A stretch of 64,000 nt of DNA from FEN-1099 sp964511015 (GCA_964511015.1 CAZEDX010000005.1:26917-90916), one strand, 5' to 3'; shown: positions 24,897 through 33,783, numbered from the stretch's first letter. Program-made: numbers and translations. Notes: generated by a model not told the origin, from the letters alone.

Positions 24897-25646
24897 ATGC
24901 CCGACTATCGCGAACTCGCCCTCCGTTTCACCGAGGCCCTCGGCATGACCGGTTCGCCGGTCGGCTTCTACTACACTGATTCCAAACCAGCGAACGCCAT
25001 CGGCTTCAAGGGAGTCGGCCGTGGTTCATGCATCATTTCGCTGGCCTTCAACGCTTCCAAGGGCACACCCGCCGCTTTCGACAAAGACACCCATGGCTGC
25101 CAGGGAGCCGGGCGTTTCTTGGGGTTCAAGACCGAGGTGCGCCGCTATTTCGCCGAGTTCCTATCGTGTGGTTTGGAAGGGATGGTCGAAGGCGAGCGCT
25201 ACATTAAAACCCCTGCTTTGGCACAAATGAAGATCGAGCGCCAGCGGTTGCGGCCGGCGCCGGCTCGTTATGCGGTATTCGCGCCTTTGGATGCCCTGCC
25301 TGCCGGTGACGAACCTGAAGTGATCATCTTCTTCGTTACGCCGGATATACTCTCGGCCCTCGTCGTATTGGCGGACTACGACAATGCCCGCCTGGACAGC
25401 AACGTCGCCGTTATCTTCTCTTCTGGCTGCGGGCAAATCGTAGCCGAACCGTTGGCCGAACTGGCCACTCCAACCCCCCGTGCAGTACTTGGCATGTTCG
25501 ACCCGTCGGCGCGCCCGCATGTGCCGCAGGACGTGCTGACCCTGTCCATTCCCCGCCCCCTCTTCTTGCGGATGGCCGACAACATTGCGGGCAGCTTTCT
25601 GGATACCGAAACCTGGCAGGTCATCAAGCGGCGAATCCAGAAATAG
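24897..25646 (+). CDS. DUF169 family protein
   Basis: 249 residues. Hallmarks are SPVGFYYTDSKP near the start, a Cys/Gly-rich segment RGSCIISLAFNASKGTPAAFDKDTHGCQGAGRFLGF, RYIKTPALAQMKIERQR, and an end with RPHVPQDVLTLSIPRPLFLRMADNI. DUF169 proteins are often in anaerobes and are proposed to bind a cofactor or metal via the conserved Cys residues; activity is unknown. Ribosome site GGGGG precedes the ATG. Together with the preceding cytochrome b5/DUF2231 gene it may form a small redox operon. Confidence 0.88.
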   Translation: MPDYRELALRFTEALGMTGSPVGFYYTDSKPANAIGFKGVGRGSCIISLAFNASKGTPAAFDKDTHGCQGAGRFLGFKTEVRRYFAEFLSCGLEGMVEGERYIKTPALAQMKIERQRLRPAPARYAVFAPLDALPAGDEPEVIIFFVTPDILSALVVLADYDNARLDSNVAVIFSSGCGQIVAEPLAELATPTPRAVLGMFDPSARPHVPQDVLTLSIPRPLFLRMADNIAGSFLDTETWQVIKRRIQK

Positions 25647-25736
25647 CTTCTTTGACCTGTTGGCTACACCTCTTTGACGACCGCCAGAAACCCCTTAACC
25701 ATTTGCTCTTAGCAACCGACTTACCAAATAGAGTCT

Positions 25737-26438
25737 ATGGCGAACGAAAAAGACAGCCAACGTACCCAAATCAGCGGCGATGAGTTGCGCAAGCTTCTGG
25801 TCGACGCCAGTGGCCGTCGTATTCGTATTCGGCTTTTCTTTCCTCCCGAGGGACCGGCTTTTTCCAGCAACCTGGTCCACGTCTACGATTCGCAGTTGTT
25901 GATGGACGGGGTCGGTTCGCCGGCGATTCGGCGGCTATTGGAGCAAGAAGTCCGCCTCGAAGCCGAGTTCAGTTTCCGGCGAACGGGCGTATTTCGTTTC
26001 TCCACCTACTTTGCGACGTTTAAAGACCACGTGAGCGAGCAGTTTCTGGTCGAGCTGCCGGCTGTAATCGACCATGTGCAGCGCCGCGGTGCGTATCGCG
26101 TCGAACCGAGCCGAACCTTGTCCGCCAACGTGATTTCCATCGGCGGCAAGGCCACCCATGACCGAGTGAAAATCGAAAACGTCAGTATCAGCGGAATGTG
26201 CCTTTCCTTTCCCCAGCAGGCAGCAATCAAAGTTGGCTCGCTGTTGCGCTCGATTCGCATTCATCTGCAGGATCTACCCGAATTCGTGGTCGACGGTGTG
26301 GTTCGCTCGATCACCCGCGGTGAAGACGGACGCTTCCGGCTGGGAGTGGAATGGTGGATGCTGGAAGTAGAACAGGAAAAGATTCTCAAACACTATATTT
26401 CGGCTTGTCAGATCATTGAGGTCAAAACGAGACACTAG
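25737..26438 (+). CDS. PilZ-domain c-di-GMP receptor, YcgR-like
   Basis: 233 residues. The N-terminal half is a YcgR-N-like beta domain (RRIRIRLFFPPEGPAFSSNLVHVY). The C-terminal half is PilZ: QRRGAYRVEPS supplies RxxxR and VSISGM supplies the (D/N)xSxxG part of the c-di-GMP site, though the first Asp is replaced (ENVSISGM). Such proteins act as flagellar brakes by binding FliG/FliM/MotA in response to c-di-GMP. It converges on and overlaps by four bases the end of the flagellar operon, which supports that role. Confidence 0.85.
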   Translation: MANEKDSQRTQISGDELRKLLVDASGRRIRIRLFFPPEGPAFSSNLVHVYDSQLLMDGVGSPAIRRLLEQEVRLEAEFSFRRTGVFRFSTYFATFKDHVSEQFLVELPAVIDHVQRRGAYRVEPSRTLSANVISIGGKATHDRVKIENVSISGMCLSFPQQAAIKVGSLLRSIRIHLQDLPEFVVDGVVRSITRGEDGRFRLGVEWWMLEVEQEKILKHYISACQIIEVKTRH

Positions 26439-26737
26439 CCGTCAATTCGCTCGCCCTTCGTTCCACGGCCGTTCAGTTTGTAAAGGAAGGCCAATACCTC
26501 GGCCACGGCTTTGTATAGATTCGGCGGAATTTCCTCTCCGAGGGGAAGCTTCGCCAGCGCCGCCGCCAGGTCCGGGTCTTCGCGCAATGGCACATTGGCC
26601 GCCAGGGCGCGTTCGATGATTTTCTCTGCGATCGCCCCGAATCCTTTGGCGGTTACCCGCGGCGCACGGTCTTTCTTCACATCGTACTTGACCGCAGCGG
26701 CAACCTTGCGTGGCTTATGGTCTTTTCTTTCGCTCAT
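26435..26737 (-). CDS. FlhB C-terminal-like protein (FlhB2/YlqH type)
   Basis: 100 residues equal to the cytoplasmic C-terminal domain of FlhB only: VAAAVKYDVKKDRAPRVTAKGFGAIAEKIIERALAANVPL, then PPNLYKAVAEVLAFLYKLN. There are no membrane helices and no NPT(H/E) cleavage site. In other bacteria such stand-alone domains can replace the cleaved half of FlhB in the export switch. It begins inside the end of fliK (ATGA overlap), tying it to hook-length control, and is the last gene of the flagellar operon. Confidence 0.9.
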   Translation of the reverse strand: MSERKDHKPRKVAAAVKYDVKKDRAPRVTAKGFGAIAEKIIERALAANVPLREDPDLAAALAKLPLGEEIPPNLYKAVAEVLAFLYKLNGRGTKGERIDG

Positions 26738-27864
26738 GCTCTCACATTGAGGGTCGAACCTTCAGCCGTCCCATACAACATCTGTGTCAGATCGGGTTCC
26801 GGCGCCTCCGTCAGGTCTTCCCGGACGGCAACCTGCGGCGACAACCCTTCCGCCTGCAACCCTTCGGTCAGTTCCGGCAAGGCCGCGCGTACGCGTTCCG
26901 CTACTTCCACTCCGCTGGTGTAGATCGTGGCGTTGACTGCCTGCCCCGTCACCGCGATCAAAGCGCGCACTTCGCCCAAGTTGGACAGACGGAGTTTGAC
27001 AAAGGCGGTGCTGGTCGATGCGCTGTGTTCCGACCGCTTGGCATCGCGATCTTTGTAAATCCAGATGTCAGCCGGTTGCGCCTCTCCGTTCAGGATAAAC
27101 GGCAACGACAGATAGACCGGCTGCCCGCGCGATTCCAGCAAGGCATTGAGCGCACGGAACAAACCGATCTGTTCTTTGACCTGCGCGAACTGCCGCGTCA
27201 ATTGGCCCACATCATCGGTCGACATATTGGGCGCCTCTTTCAGTACCGCCGCCCATTCTTTCGATGACGAGGACAAAATGCGTTGCAACAACCCAGGCAG
27301 GTTGCGCCCAAGCGCCTCGCGCAGCCGTTCACCGACGGTAGCCGGCGACAGCCCAAAGAGCACCGCCAGGTTCATCAGCTTTTCGGCCAGACCCGGGCTG
27401 ACGGTCAACGTCTCGGCCAAGACCGCGTGGGTGCGCGACAGCAGAGCCGCCAGACCGCTTTTCGACCCTCCTAAGGCAGCCAACAAGCCGTTGCGGGCCA
27501 GGGTCGAAATGGCCACCGACCGTTCGGCCATTCCGCCCAACCGAGACCGCACAACTTTGACTAGACTCGCCATTGCCGGATCGTCTTGGGTGTCCAACCT
27601 GCGCAATACGTACGACGTCCCATCGCGCTCCACCCTCACAGACATGCGATCGCCGACGTTCATCTCCCCGGTGGTTCGGGCCGTCACCGACGCGCCTTTG
27701 AGTTTAAGCAAGACGTTGCCGTCGGTGAATTTCTGTAAAACCTCTACATCGAGTCTCTCGCCGGAGCGTAAGGTGGCCAGCACACTTTCTCGGCGTGGAA
27801 TCAGGACAAACGAGGTCTGCCGAATGGACGGTGTGGAAGGACCGAGATGAACCTTGGCCGGCAT
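26734..27864 (-). CDS. fliK: Flagellar hook-length control protein FliK-like
   Basis: 376 residues. The N terminus is variable, with a beta-rich segment (LRSGERLDVEVLQKFTDGNVLLKLKG). The C terminus has the Flg_hook-type domain: QPVYLSLPFILNGEAQPADIWIYKD, FVKLRLSNLGEVRALIAVTGQAVNATIYTSG. FliK measures the hook and triggers the FlhB substrate switch. Its start immediately follows the stop of the preceding small gene, and its end overlaps flhB2. N-terminal divergence is normal for the family. Confidence 0.82.
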   Translation of the reverse strand: MPAKVHLGPSTPSIRQTSFVLIPRRESVLATLRSGERLDVEVLQKFTDGNVLLKLKGASVTARTTGEMNVGDRMSVRVERDGTSYVLRRLDTQDDPAMASLVKVVRSRLGGMAERSVAISTLARNGLLAALGGSKSGLAALLSRTHAVLAETLTVSPGLAEKLMNLAVLFGLSPATVGERLREALGRNLPGLLQRILSSSSKEWAAVLKEAPNMSTDDVGQLTRQFAQVKEQIGLFRALNALLESRGQPVYLSLPFILNGEAQPADIWIYKDRDAKRSEHSASTSTAFVKLRLSNLGEVRALIAVTGQAVNATIYTSGVEVAERVRAALPELTEGLQAEGLSPQVAVREDLTEAPEPDLTQMLYGTAEGSTLNVRA

Positions 27865-28167
27865 CTATACCGTGATATTGATGTGTTTGGGCTTTTCCGC
27901 TTCTTCTTCCAACTCTTCGGACTCTTCGCTTGGCGCCAGTTCTTTCTTTGGCTTGCGGCGCCGTTGTTGCTCTTCTTCGCGCTCGCGCAAACGGACCATG
28001 TCGCGATCTTCGGAGTGCTTTACACTCTCCCGCTGGTGGGCTTGTTCCCGTGCGGCCTGCGACTCGACTTGCCGCTGCTTGGTGTCGACCTGCGTATGCG
28101 GTACATTCTGAACCTTGTCTATCAGGGCGGAACCAACGACGGTATTGACCATGCCGACCGGGCTCAT
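27865..28167 (-). CDS. Small charged coiled-coil protein in the flagellar operon
   Basis: 100 residues. After MSPVGMVNTVVGSALIDKVQNVPHTQ comes a long charged helix rich in Glu, Arg, Lys and Gln, ending LEEEAEKPKHINITV. No named family is recognised; it resembles short regulatory or chaperone-like helices. The start has GGAGG, and overlaps the cheY stop as ATGA, while the stop abuts the fliK start, so tight co-translation with both genes is likely. A role in FliK export or hook assembly is a guess. Confidence 0.65.
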   Translation of the reverse strand: MSPVGMVNTVVGSALIDKVQNVPHTQVDTKQRQVESQAAREQAHQRESVKHSEDRDMVRLREREEEQQRRRKPKKELAPSEESEELEEEAEKPKHINITV

Positions 28168-28568
28168 GATTTTCCTCCGGTCATGCCGGTCGCCCAAGCC
28201 CGGTGCAGCACATTGGCCAGGATCTCGGCATTAAACGGCTTGACCAAGACATATCCCGCTTGACTCCGCACTTCGGCTTCATGGGATGCACATTCGCCGG
28301 GAGTCATCATCATGACAAACGGCAGGTTCGCCCAACGACTATCCTGGCGCATCGAATGAAGCATTTGCTGTCCGGAACAGTGGGGCATGGTCCAGTCAGC
28401 GATCACCATGTCGACACCATTGGGCAGTTTTTCGAGGGCATGACGGCCGTCATCGGCCTCGAAAATGTCCAATCGGCCAACGCGACGCAGCAATCGGCCC
28501 ACAATTCGGCGCATAGCGGAAAAATCATCAACCACCAAAATTCTTTTATTTTCCAACTCTTGCGCCAT
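28164..28568 (-). CDS. cheY: CheY-like single-domain response regulator
   Basis: 134 residues: RILVVDDFSAMRRIVGRLLRRVG with the acidic pair, phospho-acceptor Asp in VIADWTMPHCSG (about 58), Thr/Met-rich MMMTPGE where canonical CheY has a Thr/Ser switch, and VLVKPF with the conserved Lys. The VxxDDFSAMRR start is that of the chemotaxis CheY type that binds FliM or FliN. It is encoded just downstream of fliA and upstream of fliK, so it probably drives motor switching. Start preceded by AAGG. Confidence 0.92.
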   Translation of the reverse strand: MAQELENKRILVVDDFSAMRRIVGRLLRRVGRLDIFEADDGRHALEKLPNGVDMVIADWTMPHCSGQQMLHSMRQDSRWANLPFVMMMTPGECASHEAEVRSQAGYVLVKPFNAEILANVLHRAWATGMTGGKS

Positions 28569-28634
28569 AACACACCTTGTTCGGTATTTAATACCGTCTC
28601 TTATCTTGTCTATCGGTCGTTTTTCCGGATCTGA

Positions 28635-29411
28635 TTAGAGGGAATCTCGGGGGTTGCCACGCAACCGCTGTCTCAACCTAGCCTTCAGCCGCAAGACGGC
28701 CTTGTTGTGAATTTGCGACACCCGGCTTTCGGTAATTCCCAAAACCAGGCCGATTTCCTTCATTGTTAGTTCATCGAAATAGTACATGCTCAACACAAAA
28801 CGTTCATTCTTGGGCAGAGTCTCCAACGCCGTCGCAATGATATCGCGCACTTCGCGCAGATGCAGCAACGTGATCAGGTTCTCGTTATGCGGTTCCTTGT
28901 AGTACTCCAAGGCATTCCGGCGCTGCACGGAGTCCTTGCTGTAGCCCAGATCTTCAAAAGACAACAGGGTAACGCCGTTGGCCTTGTTCAACAGGTCGTG
29001 GTAATCGTCGATAGTAACACCCAATTCCTTCGCCAATTCCTCGTCGGACGCATGCCGTTTTTGCTGCAGTTCAACCCTTTCGATTGCCGCCTGCAGTTCG
29101 TGAATCTTCTGCCGAATGGAGCGCGGAACCCAGTCCAGATTGCGCAGTTCATCGAGAATTGCGCCGCGGATGCGGAACTCAGCGTAGGTTTCGAACTTGA
29201 TATCCCGCGAGGGATCGAATTTCTCGATGGCGTCAATCAGCCCGAGTACACCGGTATTGATCAGGTCGTTAAGTTCGATCTGCGGTGGGAGCTTGCGGAT
29301 AATTCGGTTGGCTACCAGTTTGATGAGAGGGAGGTACTGACGAATCAACACGTCGCGCATGACGAGTTGTTCGTCGGGATCAGCCTCCTTGTAGTCCCGA
29401 ATATCGACCAT
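28635..29411 (-). CDS. fliA: Flagellar sigma factor FliA (sigma-28)
   Basis: 258 residues with sigma regions 2, 3 and 4: YLPLIKLVANRIIRKLPPQIELNDLINTGVLGLIDAIEKFD (region 2), WVPRSIRQKIHELQ and HASDEELAKELGV (region 3), and LPKNERFVLSMYYFDELTMKEIGLVLGITESRVSQIHNKAVLRLKARL (region 4). It directs late flagellar and chemotaxis transcription. The ATG at 29411 lies two bases after the stop of a small membrane gene; longer forms would run through that gene and are not supported. Confidence 0.96.
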   Translation of the reverse strand: MVDIRDYKEADPDEQLVMRDVLIRQYLPLIKLVANRIIRKLPPQIELNDLINTGVLGLIDAIEKFDPSRDIKFETYAEFRIRGAILDELRNLDWVPRSIRQKIHELQAAIERVELQQKRHASDEELAKELGVTIDDYHDLLNKANGVTLLSFEDLGYSKDSVQRRNALEYYKEPHNENLITLLHLREVRDIIATALETLPKNERFVLSMYYFDELTMKEIGLVLGITESRVSQIHNKAVLRLKARLRQRLRGNPRDSL

Positions 29412-29413
29412 CG

Positions 29414-29602
29414 CTAGCGCAACCACACCTTTTCGTAAAGCAACCCGCCGGCAAAGCCAACTACCCCGAACAGGCCCATCGCGATCACGGCCCGCTTGAG
29501 AATTGCCCAAAGCGGAACATGACCCCAGATCCCTGAGGCAACGGTGACCATACAAGCCACCACACAGAAACCGACAATGGTCTTTTTCGTCACGCGCCGC
29601 AT
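29414..29602 (-). CDS. Small two-helix membrane protein between flhG and fliA
   Basis: 62 residues: basic start (MRRVTKKTI), hydrophobic helix VGFCVVACMVTVASGIWG, short polar loop, second helix VIAMGLFGVVGFAGGLLY, and a basic end. No family recognised. The spacing of 13 bases to flhG and two bases to fliA argues it is a real operon member. A link to flagellar placement or FliA control is possible from position only. Confidence 0.7.
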   Translation of the reverse strand: MRRVTKKTIVGFCVVACMVTVASGIWGHVPLWAILKRAVIAMGLFGVVGFAGGLLYEKVWLR

Positions 29603-29615
29603 AGCGGCAGGCCCC

Positions 29616-30512
29616 TCAACCCGTCCTCAACACATGCCGCCAAAGGAACTGGATATTGCCTTTGGGCGACTTAGGGATTTCCAAATTTAGCACATTCCGT
29701 GCAAGTTGGGTGAACATTTTCGCCGCAGGCGAATCGGGAAACGCATCCAACAACGCCTGACGCTGGGCGACCGCACGAGTGATGTTGAGATCGCGCGGAA
29801 CATAGCCAAAAAAGTCCAACGAGATGTCCAGAAAACGCCCGCTGACCTGGGCCAGGCTACGAAACACCTCACGGGCTTGTTTTTCGTCTTTGGCCATGTT
29901 CACGAGCAACTGGAACCGCTTTTCCTGGTAGCGCGTGGAAAGCACTTTCATCAGCGCGTAGGCGTCGGTGATCGCCGTTGGCTCCGAAGTCGTGATCACC
30001 AGGATATGCTGCGCGACGACGTTGAAATACATCACGTTCGGGCCGATGCCCGCCCCGGTATCCAACAGGAGAATATCGATGCGCCGGTCCCAGTTCTCGA
30101 ACTGTGCCAGCAGTTCCATGCGTTGCGATTCGCTGAGCGTGGGAACTTCGTCCACACCGCTGTTGGCCGGAAGGATCAACAGCCCGTCCGGACCTTCCAC
30201 CACCACATCGTCGATCTTTTTCTCGCCGGTGAGCACGTGGCCGATATTGTATTGCGGATTAAGACCCAGCACGATGTCGATGTTGGCTAGACCGAGATCG
30301 GTATCAAAGATCAACACCCGTTGTCCCATCCGCGCCAAGGCCAAGCCGACATTCGCGCAGATGTTCGTTTTGCCCACGCCACCTTTGCCGGAGGTAATGG
30401 ACAACACGCGCACCTGTTGGCCTTCGATGTAGGGCACCCGTTCTTCGGTCATGGTCGCCTTGTTCCTGCGCTGGGACGCTCGTCGTCTCAGCACATCTGC
30501 TTGATCAACCAC
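29616..30512 (-). CDS. flhG: Flagellar number regulator FlhG (MinD-like ATPase)
   Basis: 298 residues. The deviant Walker A motif SGKGGVGKTN, FDTDLGLANIDIVLGL and LLLDTGAGIG identify a MinD/ParA ATPase; the C-terminal half has the FlhG-type NMAKDEKQAREVF and GYVPRDLNITRAV. The start is GTG at 30512, because the first residues are then MVDQADVLRRRASQ, the DQAxxLR helix that activates FlhF GTPase, and AGAAGG lies upstream. An ATG at 30452 would lose this motif. FlhG and FlhF set flagellar number and pole. Downstream of flhF by 19 bases. Confidence 0.94.
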   Translation of the reverse strand: MVDQADVLRRRASQRRNKATMTEERVPYIEGQQVRVLSITSGKGGVGKTNICANVGLALARMGQRVLIFDTDLGLANIDIVLGLNPQYNIGHVLTGEKKIDDVVVEGPDGLLILPANSGVDEVPTLSESQRMELLAQFENWDRRIDILLLDTGAGIGPNVMYFNVVAQHILVITTSEPTAITDAYALMKVLSTRYQEKRFQLLVNMAKDEKQAREVFRSLAQVSGRFLDISLDFFGYVPRDLNITRAVAQRQALLDAFPDSPAAKMFTQLARNVLNLEIPKSPKGNIQFLWRHVLRTG

Positions 30513-30531
30513 CTTGCCTGCCCTTCTTATT

Positions 30532-31707
30532 TCATTGCGCGCTGATTGACAACAGCAGGTCTGCCACCCGTTCGGGGGTAGCCGGCTCAATGTCGTCCGG
30601 CACACTCTGACCTACGGTAAAGAACGAAACTGGCAAACGCGTATCCTGCATCAGATTGTACACGCCGCCGAAGCGATTTGCCTCGTCCAATTTGGAAACG
30701 ATCAAACTGGATAACGGCAGGACGCGATAACGCGTGGCAATGTCAGTCAGGTCGGCATCCGCCGTGGTCGCCGATACGATCAGATGGACATCCATAGGCA
30801 CGCCTGCTTGATGGACTTTGGCCAGTTCCCCGATCATTGCCGCGTCTTTCTGGCTGGCGCCGGCAGTGTCGACCAACAACATGTCTTTGTCTGCGTGGCG
30901 CCGCGCCGCTTCGACAAACTCCACCGGACTCAAACACACCTCGACTGGCACGTCGAGAATTTTTGCATAGGTTCGCAATTGGTCGATGGCGCCGATACGG
31001 TAGGTGTCTACGGTCAACAGGGCGACCGACCGATCCAGTTCAAATACTTGCTGAGCTGCCAGCTTGGCGACGGTTGTGGTTTTGCCGACACCGGTCGGGC
31101 CCACGACCATATGCACCTTTTGGCCACGTGTCGCCTGAAATGGCTGAGTCGTCCGCACGTGTTCCATGAGACGACGCGCCAAGTAGTCCAGACCGTGCGC
31201 CGTTACCGGCAAATGGCGGGCGGCCAGGTCGGCCGCGGTCTGTTCGATCAACGGCCGCGCATAACGGTCTTCCACTCCCGACGAACGCAGCCGCTCGGAC
31301 AATTGCACGAAATCGTCCTTGCCTAACAGTTCGCCCTTTTCTTGGGCGCGGCCCTGCGCAACCAATAGATCGCGAATAATGCCTTTGAGCTCGCCCAATT
31401 CGGCGGTCAGTCCGTCAAGACGCGAGGTCCAGGAGTCCGGTTGCCACCGCTCTTCCAAGTCGTCGAGACGCCGGCGGATGGCACTCAAGTCCTTGCGCAG
31501 TTCGGTCATACCGTCGCTGGCCGGCATTGGTGCCGACGCCGCGGCGGGAGGTGGCGAATCCGGCAACGATGCGGTGATCTCGAGTTCCGTCTTCGCGCCG
31601 TTCGGCACGTTGCGCAACGACAGAATGACGGCATCCGGCCCCATTTCCCTCTTGACCAGTTTAATGGCCTGACTGATGTTCGGTGCGCGGAACTTGCGAA
31701 TTGGCAT
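30532..31707 (-). CDS. flhF: Flagellar biosynthesis SRP-type GTPase FlhF
   Basis: 391 residues: a FlhF-type N-terminal segment (IRKFRAPNISQAIKLVKREMGPDAVILS), a Pro/Ala-rich linker, a helical N domain, and the G domain with GPTGVGKTTTVAKLA (P loop), TVDTYRIGAIDQLRTYAKILDVP, DTAGASQKD and SKLDEANRFGG. It is related to Ffh/FtsY and places the first flagellar proteins at the pole. Its gene lies three bases after flhA and 19 before flhG, the usual order. Confidence 0.96.
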   Translation of the reverse strand: MPIRKFRAPNISQAIKLVKREMGPDAVILSLRNVPNGAKTELEITASLPDSPPPAAASAPMPASDGMTELRKDLSAIRRRLDDLEERWQPDSWTSRLDGLTAELGELKGIIRDLLVAQGRAQEKGELLGKDDFVQLSERLRSSGVEDRYARPLIEQTAADLAARHLPVTAHGLDYLARRLMEHVRTTQPFQATRGQKVHMVVGPTGVGKTTTVAKLAAQQVFELDRSVALLTVDTYRIGAIDQLRTYAKILDVPVEVCLSPVEFVEAARRHADKDMLLVDTAGASQKDAAMIGELAKVHQAGVPMDVHLIVSATTADADLTDIATRYRVLPLSSLIVSKLDEANRFGGVYNLMQDTRLPVSFFTVGQSVPDDIEPATPERVADLLLSISAQ

Positions 31708-31710
31708 GGC

Positions 31711-33783
31711 TTACACTCCCAGTACACCAAGCGAGTAGATTCTGGCCTTGGTATCGATTTCGTTGTGGCTGAGCACCGCCACGTTGGGTACGAACTTGTC
31801 CAGGAATCGTTTGAGATGACCGCGGATAATCGGTGAGGTCAGCAATACCGGCCGGGCCCCGACTGCGGTGAATTTTCCCAACCCCTTTTCTGTCGCGGAA
31901 ATGATGCGCTGAGCCATGTTCGGGTCCAGCGCCATGTAGGATCCCTGGTCGGTCTGCGTGATGGAATCAGTTAGCTTTTGCTCCAGTTTGCCGTCGACCG
32001 TCATCAGTGGAATCGATCCTTCCTCCGTCAGGAACTGCGCGGTTATCGCCCGCGCCAGCGATTGACGCACATATTCGGTGAGCACATCGGGGTCACGGGT
32101 AAGCGGTGCGTAGTCGGCCAACGTTTCAACGATGGTCAGCAGGTCACGAATGCTGACTTCCTCACTAAGCAGGTTTTTGAGCACCTTCTGCACCGCACCC
32201 AACGAGAGGACGGTCGGCACCAGCTCCTCAACCACCTTTGGGTTCGTCTTTTTGAGGTTTTCCAGCAGATGACTGACTTCCTGGCGGCCGAGGATCTCAT
32301 GGGAATGAATGCGGAAGATCTCGGACAAGTGTGTGGTGATTACCGTGGAGAGGTCAACTACGGTATAGCCGGCGAATTGCGCCTGTTCACGTTCGCGCCG
32401 ACGGATCCACACGGCAGGTAACCCAAAGGCCGGCTCGACCGTCGGAATGCCATCGATCGGGTTGTCCACCGTGCCCGGATCCATGGCCAGCAAGCGGTCG
32501 GGCATCAGGTCGCCGCTGCCGACTTCGACCCCTTTGATCATGATCCGGTATTGCCCCGGCTTGAGCTGCAAATTGTCCCGAATATGGATGGGGGGAATGA
32601 TGACGCCCATCTTCTGGGCGAACTGCTTGCGAATCGCCCGCACTTTGTCCAGCAGTTCGCCGCCCTGCTCGGTATCGACCAGGTTGATGAGACCGTACCC
32701 AACTTCGAGCTCGATCAGATCCATAGCTAGGAAGTCCTCGACGGTTTCCGGCGCCGCAGGCGCGACCTCTTCCTCTCGCGGCTTGGCCGCTTCGGCTGCT
32801 CGTTGGGCATTACGGGTTTGGAAGCCAACGAAAACAATGACCATCGCCAACAACATGAACGGCGCGAACGGCAGGCCCGGAACCAGCGAAAAGCCGGCCA
32901 ACAAACCACCGGCAATGAACAGCACCTTGGGCTTGCCCAACAACTGCCAGCCGATTTCACCGGCCAGGTCGGCTTCGGAACTGGCGCGAGTGACAATGAT
33001 ACCCGCGGCGGTGGAAACGATCAGCGCCGGGATCTGGCTCACCAGGCCGTCACCAACGGACAGTAAGGTGTAGTTGCTGGCGGCGGTGGCCATGTCCATA
33101 CCCGATTGGGCCACACCGATGACGAAACCGCCGATGATGTTGACCAACACAATGATGATACCGGCAATGGCATCACCGCGGACGAACTTCGCGGCACCGT
33201 CCATGGCGCCATAGAAGTCGGCCTGCTGTTCGATTTCCTTACGGCGAGCGCGAGCGCCAGCCTCGTCAATCAACCCGGCATTCAGGTCGGCATCAATCGA
33301 CATCTGTTTGCCGGGCATGGCGTCCAAGGTAAAGCGCGCCGACACTTCGGCGATGCGCGTTGCGCCCTTGGTGATAACCACGAAGTTGATGATGATCAGA
33401 ACGGTAAAGATGATCAGACCGACCACGTAGCTGCCGCCGACCACAAACTGGCCGAACGCCTGAATGACATGACCCGCCGCATCGGTTCCCTCGCTGCCAT
33501 GCAACAGAATCATTCGGGTGGTCGCCACATTCAAAGACAATCGGTACAAGGTAACGAACAGCAAGACGGTTGGAAAAGCCGAAAAGTCGAGCGGCCGCTC
33601 GGTGAACAGACTGACCAGAAGGATCAGCAACCCCAGCATGATGCTGATCGTCAACATCACGTCGAGCAACACCGGCGGGACCGGAATGATCATCACGACA
33701 ACAACGGTGACCAAGCCGATCGCGAGAAACAATTCGGTATTCCGGATCGAAGGGGGCAGCACTCGGTTGATCGCCGTCGCCAT
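31711..33783 (-). CDS. flhA: Flagellar export gate protein FlhA
   Basis: 690 residues: eight membrane helices in residues 1-325 with the FHIPEP region (FTLDAMPGKQMSIDADLNAGLIDEAGARARRKEIEQQADFYGAMDGAAKFVRGDAIAG in two parts), then a cytoplasmic domain of about 350 residues with the export-substrate docking subdomains (IPPIHIRDNLQLKPGQYRI, EVSHLLENLKK). It is the proton-coupled gate of the flagellar type III export system. It starts immediately after the flhB stop codon. Confidence 0.97.
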   Translation of the reverse strand: MATAINRVLPPSIRNTELFLAIGLVTVVVVMIIPVPPVLLDVMLTISIMLGLLILLVSLFTERPLDFSAFPTVLLFVTLYRLSLNVATTRMILLHGSEGTDAAGHVIQAFGQFVVGGSYVVGLIIFTVLIIINFVVITKGATRIAEVSARFTLDAMPGKQMSIDADLNAGLIDEAGARARRKEIEQQADFYGAMDGAAKFVRGDAIAGIIIVLVNIIGGFVIGVAQSGMDMATAASNYTLLSVGDGLVSQIPALIVSTAAGIIVTRASSEADLAGEIGWQLLGKPKVLFIAGGLLAGFSLVPGLPFAPFMLLAMVIVFVGFQTRNAQRAAEAAKPREEEVAPAAPETVEDFLAMDLIELEVGYGLINLVDTEQGGELLDKVRAIRKQFAQKMGVIIPPIHIRDNLQLKPGQYRIMIKGVEVGSGDLMPDRLLAMDPGTVDNPIDGIPTVEPAFGLPAVWIRRREREQAQFAGYTVVDLSTVITTHLSEIFRIHSHEILGRQEVSHLLENLKKTNPKVVEELVPTVLSLGAVQKVLKNLLSEEVSIRDLLTIVETLADYAPLTRDPDVLTEYVRQSLARAITAQFLTEEGSIPLMTVDGKLEQKLTDSITQTDQGSYMALDPNMAQRIISATEKGLGKFTAVGARPVLLTSPIIRGHLKRFLDKFVPNVAVLSHNEIDTKARIYSLGVLGV

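Noticed and set aside
30453..30605. Further upstream ATG-type start for flhG at 30605
   Set aside because: It would run into the end of flhF and adds Cys-rich nonsense sequence; the GTG at 30512 already includes the conserved helix.
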